Assembly (NCBI GenBank): GCA_963729215.1
Contig: CAVSND010000031.1
Location: 310,001-374,000 of the forward strand
Source: CAVQJU01 sp963729215
GTDB taxonomy: Bacteria; Acidobacteriota; Vicinamibacteria; Vicinamibacterales; CAVVIG01
DNA length: 64,000 bases
Direction of reading: 5' to 3'
In this document: in pieces, positions 1 through 8,972 of the stretch
How the letters are laid out: every line of letters begins with the position of its first letter
How positions within the stretch are numbered: position 1 is the stretch's first letter
The notes under the pieces: generated by a model
Seen by the model: only the letters and a program-made list of their open reading frames with translations
Told to the model about the DNA's origin: nothing
Databases searched by the model: none
Made by a program: the position numbers and the translations under genes

Positions 1-439
1 CGTCCACGTGCGCGCCGTGCTCGCGCATCAGGGCCTCGATCCTCACTTCGTCGAAGCGGCCCCGCGCCAGCACGACGCCCGAGCCGTTGAAGTTCGCCGT
101 GCCGCCGCTGGTGACATCGAGCCCGGCGACAACGCGGTCGATGTCCGTTTCGATGTTGATGCCCGTCTGTTCCTGGAATTCGCGCTGCCCGTTCTCCTGG
201 GCGCCCTGCAGGACCGATTCGCGGAAGCGCTGCCGGAGCTCGGACGTCATGACCTCGCGCACATCGGCGAAGGCGACGACGGTGGAGGTGGACGGCAGAT
301 AGCGCAGTTCCTCGGGGCCCCCGCTGCTCACAAATGCGCTTGTCGGAAATCCGACGTAGTAAGCGACCAGCCCTGTGCCAAGGCCGACGCTGACAACCAG
401 AAGCGAAACAATGGCGAAATAGCGGGTCTTGACGGTCAT
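1..439 (-). CDS. membrane-anchored hypothetical protein, C-terminus cut by window edge
   Basis: About 146 codons are visible and the rest lies beyond the left edge. A short basic N-terminus (VKTRYF) is followed by a hydrophobic stretch at about residues 7-30, so this is a signal anchor or signal peptide with the remainder outside the cytoplasm. Behind it come the phrase TVVAFADVREVM and then GINIETDIDRVVAGLD. That layout recalls DUF3352-like extracytoplasmic proteins, but I cannot fix the family. It is the last visible gene of the ABC export operon, 36 bases behind the second permease, so it could be an accessory subunit. Its reading frame is open throughout with no stop. Confidence 0.6.
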   Translation of the reverse strand, partial: MTVKTRYFAIVSLLVVSVGLGTGLVAYYVGFPTSAFVSSGGPEELRYLPSTSTVVAFADVREVMTSELRQRFRESVLQGAQENGQREFQEQTGINIETDIDRVVAGLDVTSGGTANFNGSGVVLARGRFDEVRIEALMREHGAHVD

Positions 440-475
440 GGGACGCCCCCGGGGTTGTAGACGAGGAACATGCCG

Positions 476-1297
476 TTATTGTTCAAGGATGAACTCCCGG
501 TTCTCGACGGCTTTCCCGCCCATCCAGAGCGCCAGCAGCGTGATACCGGTCAAACAGACCAAGCTCACCCAGACGGCCGGCAGGTCCTGAAAAGCGGTCA
601 TCAGCATGCTCAACGCCGACTCCTGTGGCATGGCGTGCGGGACGAGTGCCTGCAGATAGTAGGCCACTGTCAGACGCTTCAGGTAGCCCGGGATGAGCAA
701 CACCGTCTGCTCCCAGCCGAACGCGAACACGAGGCCGACAATCAGGGGACGCTTGAGCCAGGCGCCGACGAACGCGAAGACGGCCCCGTAGGCCGCCACA
801 CCAACCGCCACCATACCCAGATCGGCGGCCAGCAGCGGAAACCCCTGGCCGATGCTGCCGCCGACGGGAACGACGAGGAAGTAGATGATGACGATTGCCG
901 GCAGCAGCAACATCACCACGCACGCCAGGTACGCCAGGTACTTGCCAAGCAGCACCGATGCCCTCGGCACGGGCCGCGTGAAGAGATAGGTAATCGTCTT
1001 GTCGTCCACTTCGTCGGCCATCAGCGACGTGCCGTAGAAAACACCCAGGACGGGCACGACGAAGCGGACGAACAGCAGCCACATCAGCACGCCGAAGAGC
1101 GCCGGGCCGCCCACCTGCGCGCCGTTCAGGACAGGCAGCCAGCCGGCGGCGGCGAATATGCGGACCACGACGGCGAGCAACACCGGCGCTCCCACCAGCA
1201 GGGCAAGAAACACCGATCGCCGCGACCACAGCATCTGCCCGAGCGAGAAGTCGAACACCCTGAGCGCCGAGGACAACACCGAAGGACGCGAGGTCAT
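476..1297 (-). CDS. ABC-2 type transporter permease
   Basis: This 273-residue integral membrane protein has about six hydrophobic segments, spread from about residue 28 to the C-terminus. Between the second and third lies TRPVPRASVLLGKYLAYL, the cytoplasmic loop typical of ABC-2 permeases. It would form the membrane channel of an exporter with the ATPase encoded directly upstream, whose stop codon overlaps this ATG as ATGA. The substrate cannot be read from the sequence. Permeases of this type handle drugs, lipids, polysaccharides or proteins such as the gliding and NosY-like systems. The four transporter genes form two ATPase/permease pairs that overlap or nearly touch, so they are almost certainly cotranscribed. 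Confidence 0.88.
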   Translation of the reverse strand: MTSRPSVLSSALRVFDFSLGQMLWSRRSVFLALLVGAPVLLAVVVRIFAAAGWLPVLNGAQVGGPALFGVLMWLLFVRFVVPVLGVFYGTSLMADEVDDKTITYLFTRPVPRASVLLGKYLAYLACVVMLLLPAIVIIYFLVVPVGGSIGQGFPLLAADLGMVAVGVAAYGAVFAFVGAWLKRPLIVGLVFAFGWEQTVLLIPGYLKRLTVAYYLQALVPHAMPQESALSMLMTAFQDLPAVWVSLVCLTGITLLALWMGGKAVENREFILEQ

Positions 1298-2229
1298 GCT
1301 TTCACCAGGTACTGGAAAACGGCCTGCAGGTTGTCGTCCGGCGACGTCACCTCGTGGATCGTGCCGAGCTCGCCGGAAGCGGCCAGATCGGTCAGCCGCG
1401 TGTAGAAGATATCGGGACGGCCCGTCTGCACGACGACCGCGCCCTCCTCGAATCTCAGGCTCAGCACGTGATCGTCGGCGAGAAACCGCCGCGCCAGCTC
1501 TCGGGTGTCGTCGGCTTTGACATAGACGGTATGCGGATGTTCGTCGATGAGATCGCGGATCTGGTGGACGTTGCCTTCGGCGAGGATCCGGCCCTGGTTG
1601 ATCAGCACGATGTTGGGGGTCATCGATTCGATCTCGTGGAGGATGTGGCTCGAGACCAGAATGCTCTTGCCCGCCCGTCCCCAGTCCTTGATCAGGCGGA
1701 TAATCCGCCGGCGCACGAGCGGGTCCATGCCGGACAAGGGCTCGTCGAGGATGAGCAGTTCGGGGTCGTGGGCGATCGCCTGCGCCAGCTTCACGCGTTG
1801 CCGCATGCCCTTGCTGTAGGCGGCGATTCGCTTGCCGGAGACGTCACTCAGGCCGACCGTCTCGAGCGCGCGCGCGGCCATGTCGCGCGAAGCGGTCTCG
1901 CCCTGGCCGTTCAGGCCCACCAGCGCGGTGACCCACTCGAGGCCGGTCATTCGCTCGTAAAACGCGTCCTGCTCCGGGCAGAAGCCGATGCGGCTGAAAA
2001 TCGGCGCGTTGTGCCAGATCGGCTCGCCGAGCACCGTCAACACGCCTTTACTGGGCTTGAGCTGGCCGGTAATGAGCTTCATCAACGTGGACTTGCCGGC
2101 GCCATTCGGACCAAGGAGCCCGGTAATCCCGGCGGGCACTTTCAGAATGACGTCGTTGAGGCCGATGACCTGGCCATACCACTTCGACACGTGCTCGGCG
2201 CTAACGACGACATCGGTGGCGGCCGTCAC
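1294..2229 (-). CDS. ABC transporter ATP-binding protein (second pair)
   Basis: This 311-residue ATPase powers the ABC-2 permease encoded just downstream. The Walker A motif GPNGAGKST is near residue 40, the signature appears as YSKGMRQR, and Walker B with its glutamate is LLILDEPLSGMDP, followed by the H-loop in SSHILHEI. The C-terminal 80 residues form the extra domain usual in exporters of this class. I chose the GTG start because it overlaps the stop of the upstream permease as GTGA. Starting further upstream would read through that permease in another frame. The signature SKGMRQR rather than LSGGQ is normal for the drug and Nod/gliding type exporters. Confidence 0.9.
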   Translation of the reverse strand: MTAATDVVVSAEHVSKWYGQVIGLNDVILKVPAGITGLLGPNGAGKSTLMKLITGQLKPSKGVLTVLGEPIWHNAPIFSRIGFCPEQDAFYERMTGLEWVTALVGLNGQGETASRDMAARALETVGLSDVSGKRIAAYSKGMRQRVKLAQAIAHDPELLILDEPLSGMDPLVRRRIIRLIKDWGRAGKSILVSSHILHEIESMTPNIVLINQGRILAEGNVHQIRDLIDEHPHTVYVKADDTRELARRFLADDHVLSLRFEEGAVVVQTGRPDIFYTRLTDLAASGELGTIHEVTSPDDNLQAVFQYLVKA

Positions 2230-3062
2230 GCGACGATCTCCACGCCGCGAACGCGCCGCTCGAGGACAAGGGCCGAGACGGCTGTCAGCACGACGATGAT
2301 CAGCAGCGAGACCGGCCAAGGCGTCTGGTAATGAAGCGGCACGCGGAAGATCACGTCGCCGACTTGGGCGAGGTTGTTCCCGAAGGAGATCCACGACAAC
2401 GACGAGCTGGCGGTGACGAAACGCAGCACGTTGCTGAGGGCCGAGGTGAAGAAAATGAGCCCCGTATAGAGAATGCCGACGAACCTGCTGTTGGTCGACA
2501 GCGACGACAGCGCCAGCATCGCCGTGGCGATCAACGTGACCTCGATCGCCGCGTACAGCGTGATGGCAGGCAACAGGTAGGCGTTCGCGACCACGAAGGC
2601 GAAGTTGCCCGCAAAGACAACCTGCACGCCCAGCAGCAGCACGGCTGGCACCCAGGTGATAAACAGCAGGAACCCGGCCAGAATCGCGAACTTGCCGAGG
2701 ATGTACTCGACGCGTGTGAGCGGCTTGGACAGATAGATCTGCAGCGCGTTGACACGGCGGTCCTGCGCAATCAACCTCGCGCCCAGCGTGACCGTCACGA
2801 TGTAGACGAAGATGTCCTGCTTGTCGAAGAAATCCCTGAACGTCGCGGCATTCGGGGCAATGAGCGCCGCCTGGGAGAAATTCGCCGAGAGATAGAACTG
2901 GACAGCGCGTACAACAAACTGAATCCATGACGCCGCCAGCAGCACGATAAACCTCTTGTCGTGAAGCATCGTGCGGACGCCGCTCATCATGATCACGAGC
3001 CAGGCCCGACCGCCTGATCTTCCGCCGGCGTATCGCCGGTACCCCTGGTCGTGGATGGGCAT
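2226..3062 (-). CDS. ABC-2 type transporter permease (first pair)
   Basis: This 278-residue membrane protein begins with a short cytoplasmic tail and has about six hydrophobic segments. It carries SKPLTRVEYILGKFAIL, the same conserved loop as the other permease of this operon. The two permeases are only distantly alike, so this looks like two transporter modules or a heteromeric exporter rather than a recent duplication. Its start lies three bases behind the stop of the upstream ATPase gene, and its own stop overlaps the next ATPase start. The partner is therefore probably the ATPase upstream, though subunits could be shared. The substrate is unknown. Confidence 0.87.
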   Translation of the reverse strand: MPIHDQGYRRYAGGRSGGRAWLVIMMSGVRTMLHDKRFIVLLAASWIQFVVRAVQFYLSANFSQAALIAPNAATFRDFFDKQDIFVYIVTVTLGARLIAQDRRVNALQIYLSKPLTRVEYILGKFAILAGFLLFITWVPAVLLLGVQVVFAGNFAFVVANAYLLPAITLYAAIEVTLIATAMLALSSLSTNSRFVGILYTGLIFFTSALSNVLRFVTASSSLSWISFGNNLAQVGDVIFRVPLHYQTPWPVSLLIIVVLTAVSALVLERRVRGVEIVA

Positions 3063-3065
3063 GGG

Positions 3066-3998
3066 CTAGTCCTGCCCCACCGCGTGCGCGAATACGTCTT
3101 CGAGCGTGGGCACGCTCGGCCGGAGATGACGCACCTGCACGCCTCCGGCCGCGGCCAGCGCGAACAACTGCCGGGCGCCGCCTTCTCCGGGCACGAACAC
3201 GCGCACAACATCCTCGTCGGTCGCGTGGCATTCGAGACCGGCCGCGCGGAGCTGCCCGAAAAACTGTTCGATGTCGGACGATGTCTTGACGCGCAGCTCG
3301 TAGACGCGGCCGCGCGGCTGCTTGAGGGCTTCGATGGGTCCGGCCGCCGCAATCCGGCCCTTGTCCATGACGACGACCGAGTCGCACGTGTACTCCACGT
3401 CCGGCAGCACGTGCGAGGACAGGATCAGGTTGACCCCTTTGTTGTGCGCCAGATCGCGGACGAGCTCGAGCATCTCGTCGCGTCCCTTCGGATCCATGCC
3501 GTTGGTGGGCTCGTCCAGAAACAGCAGATCGGGGTCGTGGACCAGCGCCTGAGCCAGCTTGATGCGCTGTTTCATGCCGGTCGAGTACGTCTCGACGTTC
3601 CGGTAGCGCGCCTCCCCCAGGCCGACGTAGAACAGCACCTCGTGGGCGCGCTGCATCGCATCGGTCCGCGGCAGCCCGGCCAGTTCTCCGCAATAGGCGA
3701 CAAAAGACACCGCGTTCATGCCGGGGATGTGCGCGTCGTTCTCCGGCATGTACCCGATGCGCGCGCGGATGGCGATCGGCGACGTCGCGACGTCCATCCC
3801 GAGCACCCGCATCCGACCCTGGCTCGGCGCGACGAATCCGAGCAGCGACTTGATCATGGTGCTCTTGCCGGCACCGTTGGGGCCGAGCAGCCCGACGGCC
3901 CCACGCTCGAAGGTCGTCGTCACCTCGGCGAGCGCCTGGTTGCGCCCGTAAGTGACGGTGACATTCTCGAGCGAGACGACGGCGTCGGAGTCAGCCAT
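3066..3998 (-). CDS. ABC transporter ATP-binding protein (first pair)
   Basis: This 310-residue protein is the first gene of the exporter operon. Walker A is GPNGAGKST near residue 40, the signature reads YSTGMKQR, Walker B is LLFLDEPTNGMDP, and the H-loop histidine is in LSSHVLPDVE. A C-terminal domain of about 90 residues follows the nucleotide-binding domain. The protein belongs to the class of exporter ATPases paired with ABC-2 permeases. About 40 bases separate its ATG from the upstream HD-domain gene on the same strand, so a promoter could lie there or the operon could be read through from that gene. Confidence 0.9.
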   Translation of the reverse strand: MADSDAVVSLENVTVTYGRNQALAEVTTTFERGAVGLLGPNGAGKSTMIKSLLGFVAPSQGRMRVLGMDVATSPIAIRARIGYMPENDAHIPGMNAVSFVAYCGELAGLPRTDAMQRAHEVLFYVGLGEARYRNVETYSTGMKQRIKLAQALVHDPDLLFLDEPTNGMDPKGRDEMLELVRDLAHNKGVNLILSSHVLPDVEYTCDSVVVMDKGRIAAAGPIEALKQPRGRVYELRVKTSSDIEQFFGQLRAAGLECHATDEDVVRVFVPGEGGARQLFALAAAGGVQVRHLRPSVPTLEDVFAHAVGQD

Positions 3999-4039
3999 GC
4001 TTCAGAAATAGACGGAGAAACAGACCGAAAAGGTCCCCA

Positions 4040-4604
4040 TCATAGCGAGCCTCGCAGGCCCAGCGCGTCGGCGCGCTCCCGCATGAACCCAATCACGTTG
4101 GCGATGTGCGTTTCAAGCGGCAACCCGAGGACTTCGGCGCCCATCCGGAGATCGTCGCGCTTGACGGCGCGAGCGAAGGCCTTGTCCTTCATCCGCTTCA
4201 CCACGGAAGAGGCCTCGAGGTCGAGCAGGCTCTTGCTGGGCCGGACGAGCGCGGCCGCGGTGATGAACCCGGCCATCTCGTCGCACGCCCAAAGCGTCTT
4301 CTCGAGCCGGCCGTCGCGCGGCACGCCGCTGTAGTCGGCGTGCGAGAGAATCGCGCGCGTCACCCAGTCGGGGTACCCTTTCTCGCCGCAGGATCTCGCA
4401 GCCGCGAAACGGGTGATCGTCGAGCGACGGCCAGCGCTCGTAGTCGAAATCATGGAGCAGGCCGACGATGCCCCAGGCTTCCTCGTCCTCGCCGAACTGG
4501 CGGGCGTAGCCACGAAGCGCGGCCTCCACGGCCATCGCGTGCTTCAGCAGACTGTCGCTCTTCGTGTACTCCGTCAGGAGCTGCCAGGCCTCGTCCCGAT
4601 TCAT
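4040..4604 (-). CDS. HD-domain phosphohydrolase, frameshifted
   Basis: The reconstructed protein has about 187 residues and reads as a small HD hydrolase. The first metal-binding histidine is in LLKHAMAVE near residue 22 and the HD pair is in LLHDFDYE near residue 50. The first part is open from the ATG, but near 4385-4389 the frame shifts by one inserted base, and the C-terminal half (EKGYPDWVTRAILSHADYSG and onward) continues in the next frame to a TGA. Removing one G in the CGGCG context restores the known family sequence. Substrates in this family are nucleotides or other phosphoesters and cannot be named here. The gene is divergent from the APC permease, 18 bases away. Confidence 0.8.
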
Positions 4605-4622
4605 GTAAGCTGAGGCATCTTA

Positions 4623-6081
4623 ATGCAGCTCGACACCGAATTCACACGGGGCCTCGGTCTGTTCGACGCGACGATGGTCGTCGTCGGCTCAATGGTCGGA
4701 TCCGGCATCTTCATCGTATCCGCTGACATGGCGCGCACGGTGGGCGCGCCCGGGTGGCTCCTCGCGGCGTGGGTCGTGGCGGGCGTGCTGACAGTCGTCG
4801 GCGCGCTGTCGTACGGCGAGCTGGCGGCCATGATGCCGCGCGCCGGCGGGCAGTACGTGTACTTGCGCGAGGCATTTTCGCCGCTCTGGGGCTTCCTCTA
4901 TGGATGGACGCTCTTTCTGGTGATCCAGACCGGCACGATTGCCGCCGTGGCGGTCGGCTTCGCGCGATACTTCGGCGTCCTGTGGCCGTGGATCGCCGAG
5001 GATCATTATCTGGTTGCGCCCGTCCATTTGAGCGCCGGCTACGCGCTGTCGCTCTCGACGACACAACTCGTGGGCGTCCTCCTGATCGGCCTGCTGACGT
5101 GGACCAACACCCGCGGGCTCGAGTACGGGCGCGTCATTCAGAACGTGTTTACAACGGCGAAGACCGGCGCCGTCGTCGGACTCGTGGTCGTCGGCGTGAC
5201 TCTCGGCTGGAACCATGCCGCCGTGGCGGACAACTTCGGGCAACTCTGGACGAGGCGAGGGTTCTCCGACATCACACCCGGCGTCTCCGCCTCCACGGCG
5301 TTCGGGTTGTTCGTCGCAATCTGCGTATCCCAGACAGGCTCGCTCTTCTCCGCTGATGCCTGGAACAACATCACGTTCACGGCCGGCGAAGTGAAGGAGC
5401 CGCGGCGGAACGTGCCGCTGTCGCTCGCGCTCGGCACAACGATCGTGATTGGGCTGTACCTCCTCGCAAACGTCGCCTACCTGGTCACGCTGCCATTTGC
5501 ATCGGTGCAACACGCGCCCTCGGATCGCGTCGCGACCGCAACGCTCGACGCGATCTTTCCGGGAGCCGGCACCCTCATCATGGCTGTCGGAATCATGATC
5601 TCGACGTTCGGTTGCAACAACGGGCTCATCCTCGCCGGTGCGCGCGCCTATTACGCGATGGCGCGGGACGGCCTCTTCTTCAAGCCGGCCGGCGTCCTGA
5701 ATCACGCGAAAGTGCCGGCCTGGGCGCTCGGACTGCAGGGCGTCTGGGCTGCGATCCTGGTGCTGCCGCGTACCGTACGACGAGGCGTCGCACGCATACG
5801 GGAACCTGTACAGCAATCTGCTCGACTACGTGATTTCGGCCGCGCTCATCTTTTATATCCTGACGATTGCGGGAGTGTTCCGGCTGCGGCAGACGAGGCC
5901 CGACGCGGAGCGGCCGTACCGCGCGTTCGGCTACCCGGTCGTGCCGGCCCTCTACATCGTGGGCGCAGCCACCATCCTGATCACGCTGTTCGTCTATCGG
6001 ACGGCGACAACGTGGCCCGGACTCGTCATTGTGTTGCTGGGAATGCCGGTGTATTTTGCCTGGCGCCCTCGCCGGGCCTGA
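4623..6081 (+). CDS. APC-family amino acid permease, frameshifted
   Basis: After correcting one inserted base near 5775 the gene encodes about 485 residues with some twelve transmembrane segments, typical of the amino acid-polyamine-organocation superfamily. The first helix carries the family motif GSMVGSGIFIVSAD, whose small unwound glycine segment binds the substrate backbone. The N-terminal 384 residues are in the first frame. The remaining C-terminus (YDEASHAYGNLYSNLLDYVISAAL) is in the next frame and ends with a TGA. A GAGG sequence nine bases before the ATG is a plausible ribosome binding site. The exact amino acid transported is not evident. The break is probably a sequencing error because both halves are well preserved. 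Confidence 0.85.
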
Positions 6082-6120
6082 ATCGAGACAACGGCCTCAA
6101 CCGCGGCCTCTAGGCCTTCG

Positions 6121-6576
6121 TCAGAGCCAGACAAGCGGTCGATCGCCCGCCTCGAAATTGCGTCCGGCGGCCTTGCGAATGACGGCTACGGTCACGTCTG
6201 CGACGCCATAATCCTCGAGAGCCGCGACCGGCACCCACTCTGCGGCGTCGGCATCCGAGGCACTGGACAGAATGCCTCCCGACGGACGGCACACGAAGTC
6301 GACGAGCACGTAATGATGTTCGACTCTGCCGTCGGCGTCCCGGACAATCCGGTCGAGTACCTCGACGATGGGACCGACGTCAACGTCGAGCCCCGTCTCT
6401 TCCTGGACTTCCCGCGCGACGGCCTGCTCGAGCGTCTCGCCAAGTTCGACGCCGCCGCCGGGCAGGCTCCACTGCCCCTTCAGCGGCTCATGCGCGCGCC
6501 TGATCAGCAGGACGCGATTGGCATCGAGGACCACCGCCCCGACGCCCACGACCGGCCGCGGTGGATAGGCCCTCAC
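6121..6576 (-). CDS. NUDIX hydrolase
   Basis: This 151-residue protein contains a complete Nudix box, GGVELGETLEQAVAREVQEETGL, with the metal-binding REVQEE core intact, at about residues 46-69. Such enzymes cleave nucleoside diphosphates linked to another moiety. The sequence around the box (GVGAVVLDANRVLLIRRAHEPLKGQWSLPGG) is typical of ADP-ribose or dinucleotide pyrophosphatases, but the substrate is not certain. I chose the GTG start because it overlaps the stop of the VWFA gene as GTGA. A longer in-frame version would overlap that gene by over 100 bases. It is the last gene of the mtnA-tsaD-yjbQ-VWFA operon. Confidence 0.88.
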   Translation of the reverse strand: MRAYPPRPVVGVGAVVLDANRVLLIRRAHEPLKGQWSLPGGGVELGETLEQAVAREVQEETGLDVDVGPIVEVLDRIVRDADGRVEHHYVLVDFVCRPSGGILSSASDADAAEWVPVAALEDYGVADVTVAVIRKAAGRNFEAGDRPLVWL

Positions 6577-7500
6577 GACGACTGCGCGCCACGCTGCCGG
6601 CGGGCGCGCACGTGCAAACCGCGCTTGTTGACCTTCACCTCGATGGTTCGAAGCTCCTTCGACGACGACGACGGTGGCGGCCAATACCCCAGCAGGTAAT
6701 AGGTGCCGGTGTCGCGGCGGACGATGTCAATCACCCGGCCGATGTCATTGGTGTTCCGGAACCCTTCACCGCCGGTCACGTCGGCAATCGAGCCCTGCGC
6801 CACCTCGACGCGACTCGACAGGCCATTTGGCATCAGCGAGTACACGCTGGCGTTCGCCCGCGCCGCCGCGCCAATCGCATCGACCCAATAGCGCCATAGC
6901 AGGCTTCCACGCCCGGTCGACGGTTCGACGACGTTGCAGATGGCGGACAGACCGATGCACACGACGGCCTTCCGGCGATGCTCGATCGCCTCGACTGTGC
7001 GTGCGACCTTGGCGATCGATCGCAGGCCGTTCTCGATCGTCTCGCGACCAAAAAACGGCAAGGCGTCCGACCGGTACTCTGAAATGCGGAGGAGGGCTTC
7101 CAGCCGATCGCCAAACGCCTCGTCGCGCCGGTTGTTCAACCGGACGACGCTGAATTCGTCCGGAGCGGCCATGCGCGCGACGAACATGCGCGCGATCGTC
7201 TGGACCGGCAGCGTGTTGCCAGTGCCCACGCCGCTGTCATCGAGCAGCAGCACGATCGATCGCTGAGGAGGCCTGCCCGTCGGGGTGTCGGCGACCGCGT
7301 CGAAGGTCTTTACTTCGACGAGATGGCCGTCGTCCTTGATCTGGAAATCCTCCTGCTTGAGCCCCGCTACCGGCCGATCCTCATCGTCGAGGACCACGGC
7401 GTCGAGCTCGACCAGGAACGTCGCCTGCTCTTGATTCTGCGATGCGATCGGCGGCGGCAATCGCTGCTGCGACGGCGACCGCCAGCACCAGCAGCCGCAT
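6573..7500 (-). CDS. secreted VWFA-related protein of acidobacterial type, frameshifted in signal peptide
   Basis: The main frame encodes about 295 residues with the acidobacterial VWFA-related layout: an N-terminal beta-rich part with DDEDRPVAGLKQEDFQI, then a von Willebrand A fold starting at RSIVLLLDDSGVG. The MIDAS-like motif is DDSGVG rather than DxSxS, so metal binding is doubtful. The C-terminus ends with YYLLGYWPPP, typical of this group. The ATG at 7500 starts a good signal peptide (MRLLVLAVAVAAAIAA) that sits one frame away, so one extra base near 7451-7460 is inferred. The alternative is a TTG start without signal peptide. The ATG overlaps the stop of the yjbQ-like gene by one base. 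Confidence 0.75.
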
Positions 7501-7914
7501 CACAGCCCCATCACCTTCACGATGACGCGTTTCTTGCGGCGGCCATCGAACTCCGCGTAAAACACCTGCTCCCAGGGACCCAGGTCGAGCGCGCCGTTCG
7601 TGATGGGCAGCAGGACCTGGTGTCCCATGATCGTTCGCTTGAGATGGGCGTCTGCGTTGTCCTCGCCTGTCTGATGGTGCTGATAACCGGGATCGGCGGG
7701 CGCCAGCTTTTCCAGCCAGGCCGCCGAAATCGTGCAGCAGGCCGTCCTCCCAATCGTTCACGAACACGCCGGCGGTGATGTGCATCGCCGACACCAGGGC
7801 CGTGCCTTCCTTCACGCCGCTCGCGCTCACGATGGACGCGATCTCGTCCGTGATGCGGACAAACTCACGGCGTTGCTTGGTGTTGAACCAGAGGTAGTCC
7901 GTGTGGACCTTCAT
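7500..7914 (-). CDS. YjbQ/UPF0047 family protein, frameshifted
   Basis: The corrected product is about 137 residues, the normal size of the UPF0047 (YjbQ) family, some members of which have been annotated as having thiamine-phosphate synthase activity. The first half contains SAMHITAGVFVNDWEDGLLHDF. The second half contains HHQTGEDNADAHLKRTIMGH and GRRKKRVIVKVMGL, and it lies in the next frame after one inserted G near 7719-7724. Conserved histidines in HITAGV and the HxxTGEDN segment are present. The start overlaps the tsaD stop as ATGA and the stop overlaps the VWFA ATG. Its role in this organism is not clear from context. Confidence 0.83.
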
Positions 7915-8969
7915 AACGTCAGCGCGGGATCGGCGTTGAGGTCGGCCGGCGCCAGGACGCCCGCCCGAAGCCTGCGCAGCCCGGCGGCCGCAATCATCGC
8001 CGCGTTGTCGGTGGACAGCGCCAGGCTCGGGAGAAACGTCGGCATCTCCCGCTGTTCGCCGTGAAACGTGAGCTCGGCGCGCAACCGGCTGTTCGCCGAC
8101 ACGCCGCCGGCCACACCGATGCTCTTCGCGCCATGCCGGCTCGCCGCCTCGAACGCACGATCCACGAGCGTCGTGACAATCGTGCGCTGGAAGCTGGCGC
8201 AGATGTCCGCTACCTCCTGATCCGACAGCGGTCCGTTCGCCCGTTCCTGACGATCGCGGACGAGGCGCAGGACCGCGGTCTTGAGCCCGCTGAAGCTGAA
8301 ATCGAGATCGCCCTTGAGGTGCGGGGCATTCCGGTCGGCGTGCGTGAGCCGCGTCCCCGGCAGCCGCACGGCGCGGTCGTTCCCCGTCCGCGCCAGACGA
8401 TCCACGACCGGCCCGCCCGGGTACCCCAGGCCCAGCAGCTTGGCCACCTTGTCATAGGCCTCGCCGGCGGCATCGTCGCGCGTGCGGCTCAGCAACTCGT
8501 AGTGGCCGGGCCGCTGAACCAGATACAGGCTCGTGTGACCGCCAGAGACAACCAGCACTATCGCCGGCAGCGGCAACTCGCCGTTTTGAAGAATCAGCGA
8601 CTCGATGTGGCCGGCGAGATGATGAGCCGCCACCAGAGGCAGGCCCGCGGCGGCAGCCGCCGCTTTCGCGAAGGCGACGCCGACGAGCAGCGACCCCACC
8701 AGCCCGGGGCCCTGCGTGACCGCGACGGCCCCGAGGTCGCTCCAGATGGACGACGCATCCGCGAGCGCCTGCTCGACGACGCCGCAGATATCGCGGATGT
8801 GCTGGCGGGAGGCCAGCTCGGGCACCACGCCTCCCCACTCCCGGTGAATAGCTACCTGGGACGCGACGACATTGGAACGCACGGCCCAGGGCCGGGCCGC
8901 ATCGCCGGTTTCTTCAACGACCGCGGCCGATGTTTCGTCACACGAGGTTTCAATGCCGAGGATACGCAT
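7911..8969 (-). CDS. tsaD: tRNA N6-adenosine threonylcarbamoyltransferase
   Basis: TsaD transfers the threonylcarbamoyl group from TC-AMP to A37 of ANN-decoding tRNAs, acting with TsaB and TsaE in the cytoplasm. The 352-residue length and the ASKHA-fold landmarks fit: GIETSCDETSAAVV at the N-terminus, the iron-binding HHLAGHIES near residue 112, VSGGHTSL, and the C-terminal LALSTDNAAMIAAAGL. The gene lies three bases after mtnA and its stop overlaps the yjbQ-like gene as ATGA, so it is cotranscribed. No partner tsa gene is in this window. All key residues are intact and the frame is continuous. Confidence 0.96.
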   Translation of the reverse strand: MRILGIETSCDETSAAVVEETGDAARPWAVRSNVVASQVAIHREWGGVVPELASRQHIRDICGVVEQALADASSIWSDLGAVAVTQGPGLVGSLLVGVAFAKAAAAAAGLPLVAAHHLAGHIESLILQNGELPLPAIVLVVSGGHTSLYLVQRPGHYELLSRTRDDAAGEAYDKVAKLLGLGYPGGPVVDRLARTGNDRAVRLPGTRLTHADRNAPHLKGDLDFSFSGLKTAVLRLVRDRQERANGPLSDQEVADICASFQRTIVTTLVDRAFEAASRHGAKSIGVAGGVSANSRLRAELTFHGEQREMPTFLPSLALSTDNAAMIAAAGLRRLRAGVLAPADLNADPALTL

Positions 8970-8972
8970 CGG

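Noticed and set aside
1294..3693. A long minus-strand open frame of about 800 codons covering one ATPase and parts of two other genes
   Set aside because: Only its last 311 codons match an ABC ATPase. The rest is an out-of-frame reading of a permease and another ATPase, with arginine-rich nonsense sequence.
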